Shown here: in pieces, positions 7,925-16,654 of the stretch
How positions within the stretch are numbered: position 1 is the stretch's first letter
Layout of the letters: the number at the start of each line of letters is the position of its first letter
Assembly (NCBI RefSeq): GCF_001613065.1
Contig: NZ_BDBQ01000102.1
Coordinates: 1-55,638 of the forward strand
Origin: Nocardia miyunensis NBRC 108239
GTDB lineage: Bacteria > Actinomycetota > Actinomycetes > Mycobacteriales > Mycobacteriaceae
Reading direction: 5' to 3'
Length of the DNA stretch: 55,638 nt
Notes under the pieces: model-generated
The model's input: only the letters and a program-made list of their open reading frames with translations
What the model was told of the DNA's origin: nothing
Database searches by the model: none
Made by a program: the position numbers and the translations under genes

Positions 7925-9106
7925 ATGACGAGCTGCGGCATGAATTTCGAGCTCACCGAGGATCAGCAGCTGATCCGCACGACCGTCGCGGAGCTGTGCC
8001 GCAAGTTCGACGACCAGTACTGGATGACCAAGGACCAGGCGCACGAGTTCCCGACCGAGTTCTACGAGGCCATCGCCAGGGGCGGCTGGCTGGGCATCAC
8101 GATTCCCGAGGAGTACGGCGGGCACGGCCTGGGCATCACCGAGGCCACCCTGCTGGCCGAGGAGGTCTCGCGCTCCGGCGGCGGCATGAACGCGGCCACC
8201 TCCATCCACATGTCGATCTTCGGCATGCATCCGGTGGTGGTGCACGGCTCGGAGGAACTCAAGCGGCGCACCCTGCCGCGCATCGCCGACGGCGATCTGC
8301 ACGTGTGCTTCGGCGTCACCGAACCCGGTGCGGGACTGGACACTTCGCGGATCACCACGTTCGCGCGGCGCGAGGGTGACCACTACGTGGTCAACGGTCG
8401 CAAGGTGTGGATCTCCAAGGCGATGGAGTCGGAGAAGATCCTGCTGCTCACGCGCACCCAGCGATACGACGAGGTCACCAAGAAGACCGACGGGATGACG
8501 CTGTTCCTCACCGATCTGGATCGCGCGCACGTCGACATCCGTCCGATCGCGAAGATGGGCCGCAATGCGGTCACCTCCAACGAGCTGTTCATCGACGGGC
8601 TGCGGATTCCGGTCGAGGATCGGGTGGGCGAGGAGGGGATGGGCTTCAAATATCTGCTCGACGGGCTCAATCCCGAACGCATGCTGATCGCGGCCGAGGC
8701 GCTGGGATTGGGGCGCGTCGCCCTGGACCGGGCGGTGCGATATGCCAAGGAGCGGGTCGTGTTCGACCGGCCGATCGGCATGAACCAGGGGTTGCAGTTC
8801 CCGCTGGCCGATTCACTGGCACGCCTGGACGCCGCGGAACTGGTGCTGCGCAAGGCGACCTGGAGTTACGACCAGGGCAAGCCGTGCGGCCGGGAGGCGA
8901 ACACCGCCAAATACCTCTGCGCCGACGCGGGATTCACCGCCGCGGACCGGGCGCTGCAGACGCACGGCGGTATGGGATACGCCGAGGAGTACCACGTCGC
9001 GCGCTACTTCCGGGAGGCGCGCGTGATGAAGATCGCGCCGATCAGCCAGGAGATGATATTGAACTACTTGGGGTCGCACACGCTGGGATTGCCTCGGAGT
9101 TATTGA
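7925..9106 (+). CDS. Acyl-CoA dehydrogenase
   Basis: 393-aa complete ACAD. FAD-binding motif VTEPGAGLDTS, then NGRKVWISKA, and C-terminal domain AKERVVFDRPIGMNQGLQFPLAD followed by QTHGGMGYAEEYHVARYFREARVM. The usual YEGT catalytic motif is replaced by APIS, but Glu251 in LNPERMLIAAEALG occupies the helix-G position used by isovaleryl- and long-chain ACADs, so it is probably active. The C-terminus LGLPRSY is typical of one actinobacterial branch. ATG at 7925 with AAAGGAG 8 nt upstream. First gene of a six-gene plus-strand operon behind the GAGAAT operators. Confidence 0.94.
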   Translation: MTSCGMNFELTEDQQLIRTTVAELCRKFDDQYWMTKDQAHEFPTEFYEAIARGGWLGITIPEEYGGHGLGITEATLLAEEVSRSGGGMNAATSIHMSIFGMHPVVVHGSEELKRRTLPRIADGDLHVCFGVTEPGAGLDTSRITTFARREGDHYVVNGRKVWISKAMESEKILLLTRTQRYDEVTKKTDGMTLFLTDLDRAHVDIRPIAKMGRNAVTSNELFIDGLRIPVEDRVGEEGMGFKYLLDGLNPERMLIAAEALGLGRVALDRAVRYAKERVVFDRPIGMNQGLQFPLADSLARLDAAELVLRKATWSYDQGKPCGREANTAKYLCADAGFTAADRALQTHGGMGYAEEYHVARYFREARVMKIAPISQEMILNYLGSHTLGLPRSY

Positions 9107-9193
9107 GCCGCAAGGCATTACCCGTCCCAACGGTAGTCCGGGCGAGCGAGTCCGCCCGGGATGCCGCATCACCGAAACACGAGGAGCTGACCG

Positions 9194-9961
9194 ATGCCAC
9201 AAACCAATACCCTATTCGATCTGACCGGGCGCGCGGCGCTGGTCACCGGTGCGGCCGGGGGTATCGGCTCCGCGGTCGCCCAGGCCCTCGCGGCCCAGGG
9301 GGCGGCGGTGCTGGTCACCGATGTGAATGGCGAGGCCGCTGCCGCGGTCGCGGAGAAGATCGTCGGAAATGGCGGCACCGCAGCGGGTTTCGCACTCGAC
9401 GTGTCCGATCGGGAGGCCGCCGACGCCGCGGCCGCCCGCGCGGCCGAATTCACCGGGGGCACACTGCACATCGTGGTGAACAATGCCGGTGTCACCGATC
9501 CGCACATGTTCGCCGACATCACCGCCGACTCGGTGCGGCGGCTGCTGGAGATCCACACCATGGGCACCTTCAACTGCGCGCAGGCGGCGCTGCCCTATCT
9601 GCCGACCGACGGCACCGGGCGGATCATCAACGTCACGTCCTCGGCCGGAATCGTCGGCACCCTGGGCCAGGTGAACTACTCCGCCGCCAAGGCCGCCATC
9701 ATCGGCATCACCAAATCCCTCGCCCGCGAACTGGCTCGCAAGAACATCCTGGTGAATGCGCTCGCGCCCCTGGCAGCCACCCCGATGACCGAGACCATCC
9801 GCACCGACGAGAAGTTCGCCAAGCAGATGTTGAACCGGATTCCGTTGCGGCGCTGGGCCGATCCACAGGAGATCGCGGGTGCGTTCGTCTTCCTGGCCAC
9901 CGACGCCGCCTCCTTCATCACCGGCCAGGTGCTGCCGGTGGACGGCGGCATGGTGATGTGA
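9194..9961 (+). CDS. SDR family oxidoreductase
   Basis: 255-aa classical SDR. NAD(P)-binding TGAAGGIG near residue 16, NNAG in the middle, catalytic Ser in NVTSSAG and the YSAAK tetrad, ending TGQVLPVDGGMVM. Likely oxidises a 3-hydroxyacyl-CoA or a ring alcohol in the same pathway as its neighbours. ATG at 9194 with GAGGAG 7-8 nt upstream. The TGA overlaps the ATG of the CoA transferase by one base. Confidence 0.94.
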   Translation: MPQTNTLFDLTGRAALVTGAAGGIGSAVAQALAAQGAAVLVTDVNGEAAAAVAEKIVGNGGTAAGFALDVSDREAADAAAARAAEFTGGTLHIVVNNAGVTDPHMFADITADSVRRLLEIHTMGTFNCAQAALPYLPTDGTGRIINVTSSAGIVGTLGQVNYSAAKAAIIGITKSLARELARKNILVNALAPLAATPMTETIRTDEKFAKQMLNRIPLRRWADPQEIAGAFVFLATDAASFITGQVLPVDGGMVM

Positions 9962-11193
9962 TGCTGGAGCCGACAGCCGGCCCGCTGGCCGGAATCACCG
10001 TCGTCGCACTGGAACAGGCGGTGTCCGCGCCGATGTGCACGCGCGCCCTGGCCGATTTCGGTGCACGGGTGATCAAGGTCGAGAATCCGTCGGGCGGTGA
10101 CTTCGCCCGGTACTACGACGATGTGGTGCACGGGCAGGCCGCCCACTTCGTGTGGGTCAACCGGGGGAAGGAATCGGTCACCCTCGACTTGAAATCCGAT
10201 GCGGGAGTAGACCTTCTGCACCGGCTGCTGGATCGGGCCGATGTCCTGGTGTCCAATCTCGCGCCCGGGGCGACCGCGCGGCTCGGGCTGGCTCCGCAGG
10301 ACATCTCGGCCCGGCACCCGGATCTGATCGCCGTCGAAATCGACGGCTTCGGCGCGGGCGGGCCGCTGTCCCACAAACGCGCGTACGACCTGCTGGTACA
10401 GGCGGAATCGGGCGTCTGCGCGGTGACCGGGACCCCGGACTCGCCCGCCAAACCCGGCCCGCCGGTGGCCGACGTGACGACGGGACTGTATGCGGCACTG
10501 TCGATTCTGGCCACGCTGTGCGGCCGGCTGCGCAACGGACCCGGTCCGGGCACGAACATCGCGGTGAGCCTGTTCGACACGATGGCCGAGATGATGGGCT
10601 ATCACCTCAATTACGCGCGGTACTCCGGCGTGGATCTGCAACCGCTGGGGATGAGCTCTCCGGCCGTCGCCCCCTATGGCGCGTATCGCACCGCCGACGA
10701 CCAGACCGTCGTCCTGGGCACCACCAACGATCGCGAGTGGCAGCGCCTGTCCCGTGATCTGCTGGGCCGCGCCGACCTGGCCGACGACGCCCGTTTCGCG
10801 AGCAACTCCGGCCGCTGCGAACACCGCGGCGAACTCGATGCCGCCATCGGAACCTGGTGCGCGACACACGATCTCGCACACATCCAGAAGGTCGCCGACG
10901 CCGCCGGTATCGGCAACTCGCGCTACAACCGTCCCAGCGAGGTCATCAACCACCCGCAGCTGGTCGACCGCCACCGCCTGCGCACCATCGACACCCCGGG
11001 CGGACGCATCGTCGCGGTACTTCCCCCCGCGGTGATCGACGGCTTCGAACCGCCCATGGGCCCGGTGCCCGGACTCGGCGAACACACCGACAGCCTGCTC
11101 GCCGAACTCGGTTGCAGCGCAGCGGATATCGCCGGACTTCGGGAGAGCGGCGCGGTCGGTGCGCGCTACGAGTCGCCTCGGGAGACAGCATGA
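9961..11193 (+). CDS. CaiB/BaiF (class III) CoA transferase
   Basis: 410 aa. Starts with PLAGITVVALEQAVSAPMCTRALADFGARVIKVENP, the hallmark of family III CoA transferases; Asp143 in KRAYDLLVQAESG is the expected catalytic aspartate that carries the acyl/CoA intermediates. GLGEHTD lies near the C-terminus. It moves CoA from a donor thioester to a carboxylic acid, activating the substrate without ATP, which fits an operon that otherwise lacks an acyl-CoA ligase. Start overlaps the SDR stop (ATGTGATG). Confidence 0.93.
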   Translation: MLEPTAGPLAGITVVALEQAVSAPMCTRALADFGARVIKVENPSGGDFARYYDDVVHGQAAHFVWVNRGKESVTLDLKSDAGVDLLHRLLDRADVLVSNLAPGATARLGLAPQDISARHPDLIAVEIDGFGAGGPLSHKRAYDLLVQAESGVCAVTGTPDSPAKPGPPVADVTTGLYAALSILATLCGRLRNGPGPGTNIAVSLFDTMAEMMGYHLNYARYSGVDLQPLGMSSPAVAPYGAYRTADDQTVVLGTTNDREWQRLSRDLLGRADLADDARFASNSGRCEHRGELDAAIGTWCATHDLAHIQKVADAAGIGNSRYNRPSEVINHPQLVDRHRLRTIDTPGGRIVAVLPPAVIDGFEPPMGPVPGLGEHTDSLLAELGCSAADIAGLRESGAVGARYESPRETA

Positions 11194-11496
11194 CGGTTGC
11201 GACGCTGCGGACCCGGGGGCCGGAGATCCGCGATGCCCGGCGTACCGAACAGCTGACCGCTCCTATTCGAGTGGGTGGGCGCGCCGGGCTCGGAGGTGGA
11301 CGACGCGTTCCGCAGACCGTGGACCGCATGCCCGCACATTCGCGGATGGCCGACCAGGCGTCGGAGGCCGCTCGCTGCGCGCCGGGACGCGGGCTCGGGA
11401 GAGTGGGCGGCGCCCGAGGGGCGACCGCACGCCTCGAGTCGCTGTGTTCGTACGGGGCTCGAATATTCCAGCGCTGCAACATTTCAGGGAGACGTC
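11194..11496. other. 303-bp intra-operon gap
   Basis: Between the CoA transferase and the enoyl-CoA hydratase on the same strand. A frame opening at 11190 overlaps the transferase stop (ATGA) and runs about 104 codons, but it is Arg/Gly-rich with no recognisable motif, so it is not called. No hairpin terminator or known operator copy seen. The RBS of the next gene (AGGGAG) is at its end. Confidence 0.4.
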
Positions 11497-12336
11497 ATGC
11501 CTGACGCGCCGGTTCTGCTGACCGAAGACGCGGACGGTGTGCGAACACTGACGCTGAACCGTCCCTGGCGTAAGAACGCCATCGACCACGAACTGTGGCT
11601 CACCCTCGCGGATACGTTGCGGCACACCGCAACCGATCGTTCCGTGCGGGCGGTGGTGATCACCGGTGCGGGCGGGGCGTTCTGTTCCGGCGCGGACATC
11701 TCCGCGCCGGACAACAACCATCCGGTGTACCGCATGCGCGAGTTGACCGACGTCGCGCTGCTGCTGCACGAGCTGCCCATGCCGACGGTGGCCAAGGTGC
11801 GCGGAGTCGCGGTCGGTGCGGGGTGGAATCTGGCCCTGGGCTGCGATCTGGTCGTCGCGACGCCCGAGGCCCGGTTCTCGCAGATCTTCGTCCGACGCGG
11901 ACTGTCGCTGGATCTGGGCGGCTCCTGGCTGCTGCCGAAACTGGTCGGCCTGCAACAGGCCAAGCGGCTCGCGCTGCTGGCCGAGACCCTCGACGGAGAC
12001 CAGGCACGCGAGCTGGGCCTGGTGACCTGGGTGGTGCCCGAGGACGAGATCGACACGTACGTAAGCGATCTCGCCGGGCGGCTCGCCGCGGGGCCGCCGA
12101 TCGCGCTGGCGCAGACCAAGGCGCTGCTCAATGCCGGGGCCGATCACACGCTGCGCGAGGCGCTGGCCGGTGAGGCCACCGCGCAGGGACTCAATTTCGC
12201 CACCGCGGACGCCCCGGAGGCGCTCGCCGCCTTCGCCGAGAAGCGCGAGGCGCAATTCACCGGTCGCTGGACCGTGCACCGACCCGCGATGCCCGGCCGC
12301 GAGAACTCCGAGAAAACCAGGGGAACAGATGCGTGA
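11497..12336 (+). CDS. Enoyl-CoA hydratase/isomerase
   Basis: 279-aa crotonase. Substrate-binding TGAGGAFCSGADIS and oxyanion-hole VRGVAVGAGWNLALGCDLVVA are intact, as is the C-terminal trimerisation part (AFAEKREAQFTGRW). It adds water to a 2-enoyl-CoA made by the ACADs of the operon. ATG at 11497 preceded by AGGGAG; the 3' end overlaps the thiolase start by 8 bp. Pathway role inferred from order ACAD-SDR-CoA transferase-hydratase-thiolase-ACAD. Confidence 0.93.
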   Translation: MPDAPVLLTEDADGVRTLTLNRPWRKNAIDHELWLTLADTLRHTATDRSVRAVVITGAGGAFCSGADISAPDNNHPVYRMRELTDVALLLHELPMPTVAKVRGVAVGAGWNLALGCDLVVATPEARFSQIFVRRGLSLDLGGSWLLPKLVGLQQAKRLALLAETLDGDQARELGLVTWVVPEDEIDTYVSDLAGRLAAGPPIALAQTKALLNAGADHTLREALAGEATAQGLNFATADAPEALAAFAEKREAQFTGRWTVHRPAMPGRENSEKTRGTDA

Positions 12337-13474
12337 GGTAGTCATCGCCGGGGCCGTGCGGACCCCGGTCGGCAAACGGAACGGCGGTCTGTCGGACATG
12401 CACGCCGCGGATCTGTCGGCGGTTGTGCTGAACGAGCTGGCTCGGCGCACCGACATCGATCCGGCGATCGTGGACGACGTGATCTGGGGCTGTGTCTCCC
12501 AGGTGGGCGATCAGTCCAGCAATATCGGTCGTTACGCGGTGCTGGCCGCGGGCTGGCCGGAGACGATTCCGGGTACGACGGTCAACCGGGCCTGCGGATC
12601 CAGCCAGCAGGCACTGGATTTCGCGGCGCAGGCCGTCGCCTCGGGGCAGCAGGACATCGTGGTCGCAGGCGGTGTCGAGGTGATGAGCCGGGTGCCGCTC
12701 GGATCGGCGCGCGCCACCGGTGTGCCGTACGGCCCGAAAGTGCTTGCCCGATATGATGATTTCTCGTTCAACCAGGGCATTTCCGCCGAATTGATCGCAC
12801 AGAAGTGGGGTTTCACACGCACTCGCCTGGACGAGTATTCGGCCCGCTCGCACGAGCTGGCGGCCGCGGCACAGGATCGGGGCGCGTTCGAGGAGCAGAT
12901 CGTCTCGGTCACAACGGATTCCGGGACGGTGGCCGCCGATGAAGGCATCCGGCGCGGTACGACCGTCGAGAAGCTCGCGGGTTTGAAGCCCGCGTTCCAG
13001 GACGACGGCGTGATCCACGCGGGCAGCTCCTCGCAGATCTCCGACGGCGCGGCGGCACTGCTGGTGACGACCGCCGACCGGGCTCGCGAACTCGGGCTGA
13101 CCCCGTTGGTGCGGTATCGGGCCGGTGCCGTGACCGGAGCCGATCCGGTGCTCATGCTCACCGGGCCCATCCCCGCGACGGCGAAAGCGTTGCGCAAGGC
13201 CGGAATCGGCGTCGCGGACGTCGGTGTGTTCGAGGTGAACGAGGCGTTCGCGCCCGTCCCGCTGGCCTGGCTCGCGGAGACCGGCGCCGATCCCGACGCG
13301 CTGAACCCGCTCGGCGGAGCCATCGCCCTGGGTCACCCGCTGGGCGGCTCGGGCGCCGTACTCATGACGCGCATGATTCACCACATGCGCGACAACGGAA
13401 TTCGCTACGGCCTGCAGACCATGTGCGAGGGCGGCGGAACCGCCAACGCCACCATCGTCGAACTAGCGTCCTGA
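12329..13474 (+). CDS. Thiolase (acetyl-CoA acyltransferase)
   Basis: 381 aa. Nucleophilic Cys89 in NRACGSSQQAL, NEAFAPV, GHPLGGSGAV with the general-base His, and the C-terminal Cys in CEGGGTANA complete the thiolase active site. It cleaves a 3-ketoacyl-CoA with CoA to release acetyl- or propionyl-CoA, ending the beta-oxidation cycle encoded here. No steroid-lipid-transfer (SCP2-thiolase) features. Overlaps the upstream hydratase by 8 bp and is followed by an SD (GAAGGAG) for the next ACAD. Confidence 0.95.
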   Translation: MREVVIAGAVRTPVGKRNGGLSDMHAADLSAVVLNELARRTDIDPAIVDDVIWGCVSQVGDQSSNIGRYAVLAAGWPETIPGTTVNRACGSSQQALDFAAQAVASGQQDIVVAGGVEVMSRVPLGSARATGVPYGPKVLARYDDFSFNQGISAELIAQKWGFTRTRLDEYSARSHELAAAAQDRGAFEEQIVSVTTDSGTVAADEGIRRGTTVEKLAGLKPAFQDDGVIHAGSSSQISDGAAALLVTTADRARELGLTPLVRYRAGAVTGADPVLMLTGPIPATAKALRKAGIGVADVGVFEVNEAFAPVPLAWLAETGADPDALNPLGGAIALGHPLGGSGAVLMTRMIHHMRDNGIRYGLQTMCEGGGTANATIVELAS

Positions 13475-13484
13475 AGGAGCCGTC

Positions 13485-14636
13485 GTGCGCCGTACCCTCT
13501 ACACCGCCGATCACGAGGCATTCCGGGAGCTGGCAAGGAATTTCATCGATAAGGAGGTCGTCCCGCACTACCCGGACTGGGAGCGCGCGGGACGCATGCC
13601 GCGCGAAATCTTCGAGCGGATGGGCGAACTCGGGCTGCTGGGCACCGCGATTCCGGAGGAGTACGGGGGCGGAGGCGTGCGGGACTACCGGTTCAACGCG
13701 GTCCTACAGGAGGAGGCGTATCGGGCGCTGGTCACCCTCAGCACCGTGCGCACCCAGATCGATGTGATCCTGCCGTACTTCCTGGAATACGCGAACGAGG
13801 AGCAACGCCGCCGGTGGTTCCCGGGACTGGCGAACGGCACGTTGCTGACGGCGGTCGCCATGACCGAACCCGGTACCGGTTCGGATCTGGCCGGCATCCG
13901 CACCACCGCGGTGCGCGACGGTGAGGACTACATCCTCAACGGCGCGAAGACTTTCATCACCGGTGGCCTGCTGGCCGATCTGGTGATCGTCGTGGCCCGC
14001 ACCGACACCGATCCGGAGAACCGCCGCGCGGGACTGAGCCTGATCGTGGTGGAGAGCGGTCGCCCCGGCTTCACCAAAGGCCGCATCCTGGACAAGCTCG
14101 GTTGCAAGGTGCAGGACACCGTGGAGCTCTCGTTCGAGAATGTCCGTGTGCCGCAGTCGAATCGGCTCGGCGAGGAGGGCAAGGCATTCGGCTACCTAGG
14201 CCACAACCTGGCCCAGGAGCGCATCACGGTCGCCGTAGGCTCGGTCGCCCAGGCGCGTTCGGCGATCGTCGCGACGAGCGAATACGTCAAGGAGCGCAAG
14301 GCATTCGGCCAGCCGGTCGCCTCGTACCAGAACACCAAGTTCGAACTCGCCGCCATGTCCGCGGAGGTCGAAGCGGCACAGACGATGATCGATCGAGCCG
14401 TGCTGGATCTGGTCGAGGGCGAGTTGTCCGGCGCCGACGCCGCCCGGACCAAACTGTTCTGCACCGAGGTCCAGGCCCGCGTGGTCGACCGCTGCCTGCA
14501 ACTGTTCGGCGGCTACGGCTACATGCTGGAATACCCCATCGCCCGGCTGTACGCCGATGCCCGGGTGGCGCGGATCTACGCGGGGACCAGCGAGGTCATG
14601 AAGACCATCGTCGCGAAAGACCTCGGCCTGCGCTGA
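13485..14636 (+). CDS. Acyl-CoA dehydrogenase
   Basis: 383-aa ACAD. VAMTEPGTGSDLAGI and LNGAKTFITGG bind FAD/substrate; LQLFGGYGYMLEYPIARLYADARVARIYAGTSEVMKTIVAKDL is the C-terminal signature. The YEGT Glu is Ala, and Glu245 in NLAQERITVA is the likely base, as in long-chain and isovaleryl ACADs. GTG start at 13485, 5 nt after GAAGGAG and 10 bp after the thiolase stop. It gives the operon two distinct ACADs, suggesting two dehydrogenation steps or two chain lengths. Confidence 0.94.
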   Translation: MRRTLYTADHEAFRELARNFIDKEVVPHYPDWERAGRMPREIFERMGELGLLGTAIPEEYGGGGVRDYRFNAVLQEEAYRALVTLSTVRTQIDVILPYFLEYANEEQRRRWFPGLANGTLLTAVAMTEPGTGSDLAGIRTTAVRDGEDYILNGAKTFITGGLLADLVIVVARTDTDPENRRAGLSLIVVESGRPGFTKGRILDKLGCKVQDTVELSFENVRVPQSNRLGEEGKAFGYLGHNLAQERITVAVGSVAQARSAIVATSEYVKERKAFGQPVASYQNTKFELAAMSAEVEAAQTMIDRAVLDLVEGELSGADAARTKLFCTEVQARVVDRCLQLFGGYGYMLEYPIARLYADARVARIYAGTSEVMKTIVAKDLGLR

Positions 14637-14710
14637 GATCGGGGCCGATCATTTTCGCGGTGCTGCGAAAGGTGCTATCCGGGTTGGGTTTCGGCGCTAC
14701 CGTGACGGGC

Positions 14711-15448
14711 ATGACGATCGTCTTCGTACACGGCAATCCTGAGAGTGATGCCATCTGGGGGCCGCTGCGGGCGGAGCTGGGTCGTGACGACACGGTCTGC
14801 CTGTCGCCGCCCGGATTCGGTGCGCCGCTGCCGGACGGGTTCGGCGCCACGGTGCTCGAATACCGCGATTGGCTGGTGGGTGAGTTGGAGGCGATCGGCG
14901 AGCCGGTCGACCTGGTCGGTCACGATTGGGGTGGCGGGCATGTGGTCAATGTCGCGATGTATCGGCCGGATCTGTTGCGCAGCTGGGTCAGCGATGTCGT
15001 CGGGCTGTTCGACCCGGACTACGTGTGGCACGACGCCGCTCGGATCTGGCAGACGCCGGCCGAGGGCGAGAAACTCGTCGACCTGATGATGCAGGCCCCG
15101 CGAGAGGCGAGAGTGGAGCGCAACACCCAGCTCGGGATGCCCGCCGATGTGGCCGAGGCGGTTGCCGACGCGCAAGGCGACGAGATGGGCCGCGCGATCC
15201 TGTCGGTGTATCGCTCGGCCGCCCAGCCGGTCATGGCTGAACTGGGCAAGAACCTCGAAAATGCCGCCGCCCGCCCCGGCCTGCACATCGTCGCCACCGA
15301 GGACGGCTTCGTCGGCGCCGGCGATCGGCGGATTCGGCCCGGGGAACGCGCAGGCGCCCGGACCGTGCGCCTGGAAGGTCTGGGGCACTGGTGGATGCTT
15401 CAGGATCCGGCCCGTGGCGCTGCCGTGCTTGCCGACTTCCTCGGGTAG
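14711..15448 (+). CDS. Alpha/beta hydrolase, epoxide hydrolase/dehalogenase-like
   Basis: 245 aa. Starts with FVHGNPES; the nucleophile elbow is GHDWGG with Asp instead of Ser, as in epoxide hydrolases and haloalkane dehalogenases, and the general-base His is in GLGHWWMLQDP. The HGNP oxyanion motif supports this group. It would open an epoxide or displace a halide on a small substrate. It lies 74 bp after the ACAD operon and may be co-transcribed. It converges with the TetR gene, only 12 bp between stops. Confidence 0.85.
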   Translation: MTIVFVHGNPESDAIWGPLRAELGRDDTVCLSPPGFGAPLPDGFGATVLEYRDWLVGELEAIGEPVDLVGHDWGGGHVVNVAMYRPDLLRSWVSDVVGLFDPDYVWHDAARIWQTPAEGEKLVDLMMQAPREARVERNTQLGMPADVAEAVADAQGDEMGRAILSVYRSAAQPVMAELGKNLENAAARPGLHIVATEDGFVGAGDRRIRPGERAGARTVRLEGLGHWWMLQDPARGAAVLADFLG

Positions 15449-15460
15449 TCGAGCGGCAGG

Positions 15461-16009
15461 TCAACGTGTGAGGCCATCGCGGAGGATGGTCAGCAACCGC
15501 TCGATTTGCGGAGCGTCGGCCGCGGCGTGTCCGATTCCGTTGGCCGCGGCCAGCAGGTCGGCCACGTCGAGGTCGTTCTTGATCGCGCCCGCGTGCTGGG
15601 CTCGGTGCAGCAGGTCGGCCGCGGCGGTGTGCATCGTCTCGTGCCATTCGTGGTACAGCGCTGATCGCTGTCCCGCCTCGTCGTCCGGAATGGACAGGGG
15701 GAGTTGGCCTTTCGTGGATACGTGCGTGATGAACGCGCGTAGCCAGGTGAACAGCGCGTCGGCGGGGGAGGGGGCGTCGAGGAGGGTGCGGCCCAGCTCG
15801 CCCAGTGCGGTGACCTCCTCGGCGTAGACGGCGATGACCATCTCTCGGCGAGTGGGGAAGTGGCGGTACATCGTCGCATTGCCGACTCCGGCGCGGCGGG
15901 CGATCTCGTCCAGTGGGGCGGTGACGCCGAGTTCGTCGAATACCTCCCGCGCGGCCGCCAGCACCAGTTCGTAGTTTCGGCGCGCGTCGGCGCGGCGTGG
16001 TCGGGCCAC
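15461..16009 (-). CDS. TetR family transcriptional regulator
   Basis: 182 aa. N-terminal HTH: LDEIARRAGVGNATMYRHFPTRREMVIAVY. The C-terminal ligand domain (AGQRSALYHEWHETMHTAAADLL) resembles the TetR_C33-type domain common in actinobacteria. GTG start at 16009 with AAGGAG just upstream. Divergent from the SnoaL-like gene across an 85-bp region holding two GGGGA-N2-TCCCC palindromes, so it very probably represses itself and that gene. These sites differ from the GAGAAT sites, so this is unlikely to be the regulator of the catabolic operons. Confidence 0.92.
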   Translation of the reverse strand: MARPRRADARRNYELVLAAAREVFDELGVTAPLDEIARRAGVGNATMYRHFPTRREMVIAVYAEEVTALGELGRTLLDAPSPADALFTWLRAFITHVSTKGQLPLSIPDDEAGQRSALYHEWHETMHTAAADLLHRAQHAGAIKNDLDVADLLAAANGIGHAAADAPQIERLLTILRDGLTR

Positions 16010-16021
16010 ATTTCTCCTTGC

Positions 16022-16078
16022 TAAATGGGGAACTCCCCGGTTATTCTAGCGGCGGCTAAACGGGGAGGTCCCCATTTA
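16022..16078. promoter_or_regulatory. Twin palindromic operators for the adjacent TetR regulator
   Basis: GGGGAACTCCCC (16027-16038) and GGGGAGGTCCCC (16062-16073). Each is palindromic, and the two 18-bp surroundings are inverted copies of each other with one mismatch. They lie between divergent genes, 13 bp from the tetR start and 22 bp from the SnoaL-like start; centres are 35 bp apart. Confidence 0.8.
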
Positions 16079-16094
16079 TGTGAGAGGCGTTCGA

Positions 16095-16505
16095 ATGCTG
16101 GACATCACTGCGTCGGATCGGATCGCGATTCACGAGACGATCGCGTTGCACGGACATGTGGCCGACGACCGCGACTGGGATCGGTGGGGCGAGCTGTACA
16201 CCGATGATCTGGTGCTGGACCTGGAGGACTTCGGGCTCGGCACGACCCACGGACTCGCGGCGCTACGGAAATTGGCCCGCGACAACCAGGATGACGCGGC
16301 CCAGCCGCTGGGGCATCACGTCACCAATATCGTTGTGGTCGAACAGGATGGCGACCGGGCGCGGGCGCGATCCAAAGGATTGTCGGTCAATGCGGACGGG
16401 ACGAGCGGGACCGTCGTCTACGAGGACACGCTCCGCCGAGAACCGCAGGGCTGGCGCATCTGTCACCGCAAGGTCCTCGCGCGCCGGGCACCCGTACAGG
16501 CGTGA
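16095..16505 (+). CDS. SnoaL-like (NTF2-fold) protein
   Basis: 136 aa. HETIALHGHVADDRDWDRWGELYTDDLVLDLEDFG at the N-terminus and VVYEDTLRREPQGWRICHRKVLARR at the end give the SnoaL_4 pattern. The function is unknown; relatives are small isomerases/hydrolases or ligand binders. ATG at 16095 with GAGAGG 7 nt upstream. Presumed target of the divergent TetR regulator, so it may act on that regulator's ligand. Confidence 0.85.
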   Translation: MLDITASDRIAIHETIALHGHVADDRDWDRWGELYTDDLVLDLEDFGLGTTHGLAALRKLARDNQDDAAQPLGHHVTNIVVVEQDGDRARARSKGLSVNADGTSGTVVYEDTLRREPQGWRICHRKVLARRAPVQA

Positions 16506-16654
16506 TCCGGTCACGGCACCGCGCGGACAGGTCTCGCGGGGGTGCGGCCGAACGACTCGGCGCGATCGGCAAGGCCGTAGGATCCCCCCGAGGCGCATTT
16601 CCGTGCCTTTGCCCGTGAGTCCGATGCAGCACCTTGTCAGAGAGGTTCGGAACC

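Noticed and set aside
7925..9106. ACAD appears to lack its catalytic Glu (APIS for YEGT).
   Set aside because: Glu251 in LNPERMLIAAEALG is at the helix-G position used by isovaleryl- and long-chain ACADs, so activity is expected. The same holds for the ACADs at 2461, 13485, 49302 and 52873.
8407..11193. A 928-codon plus-strand frame spanning ACAD, SDR and CoA transferase genes.
   Set aside because: The first part is an out-of-frame shadow; real family motifs start only at 9961. Long open shadows are normal in high-G+C DNA.
11101..11240. Similarity of sequence just after the CoA transferase stop (CGGTTGCGACGC) to part of its 3' end (CGGTTGCAGCGC).
   Set aside because: Only about 14 of 18 bases match and nothing flanking aligns; not counted as another gene-tail scar.
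11190..11504. Small frame overlapping the CoA transferase stop (ATGA), about 104 codons.
   Set aside because: No SD, motif or typical composition; the overlap alone is weak evidence.
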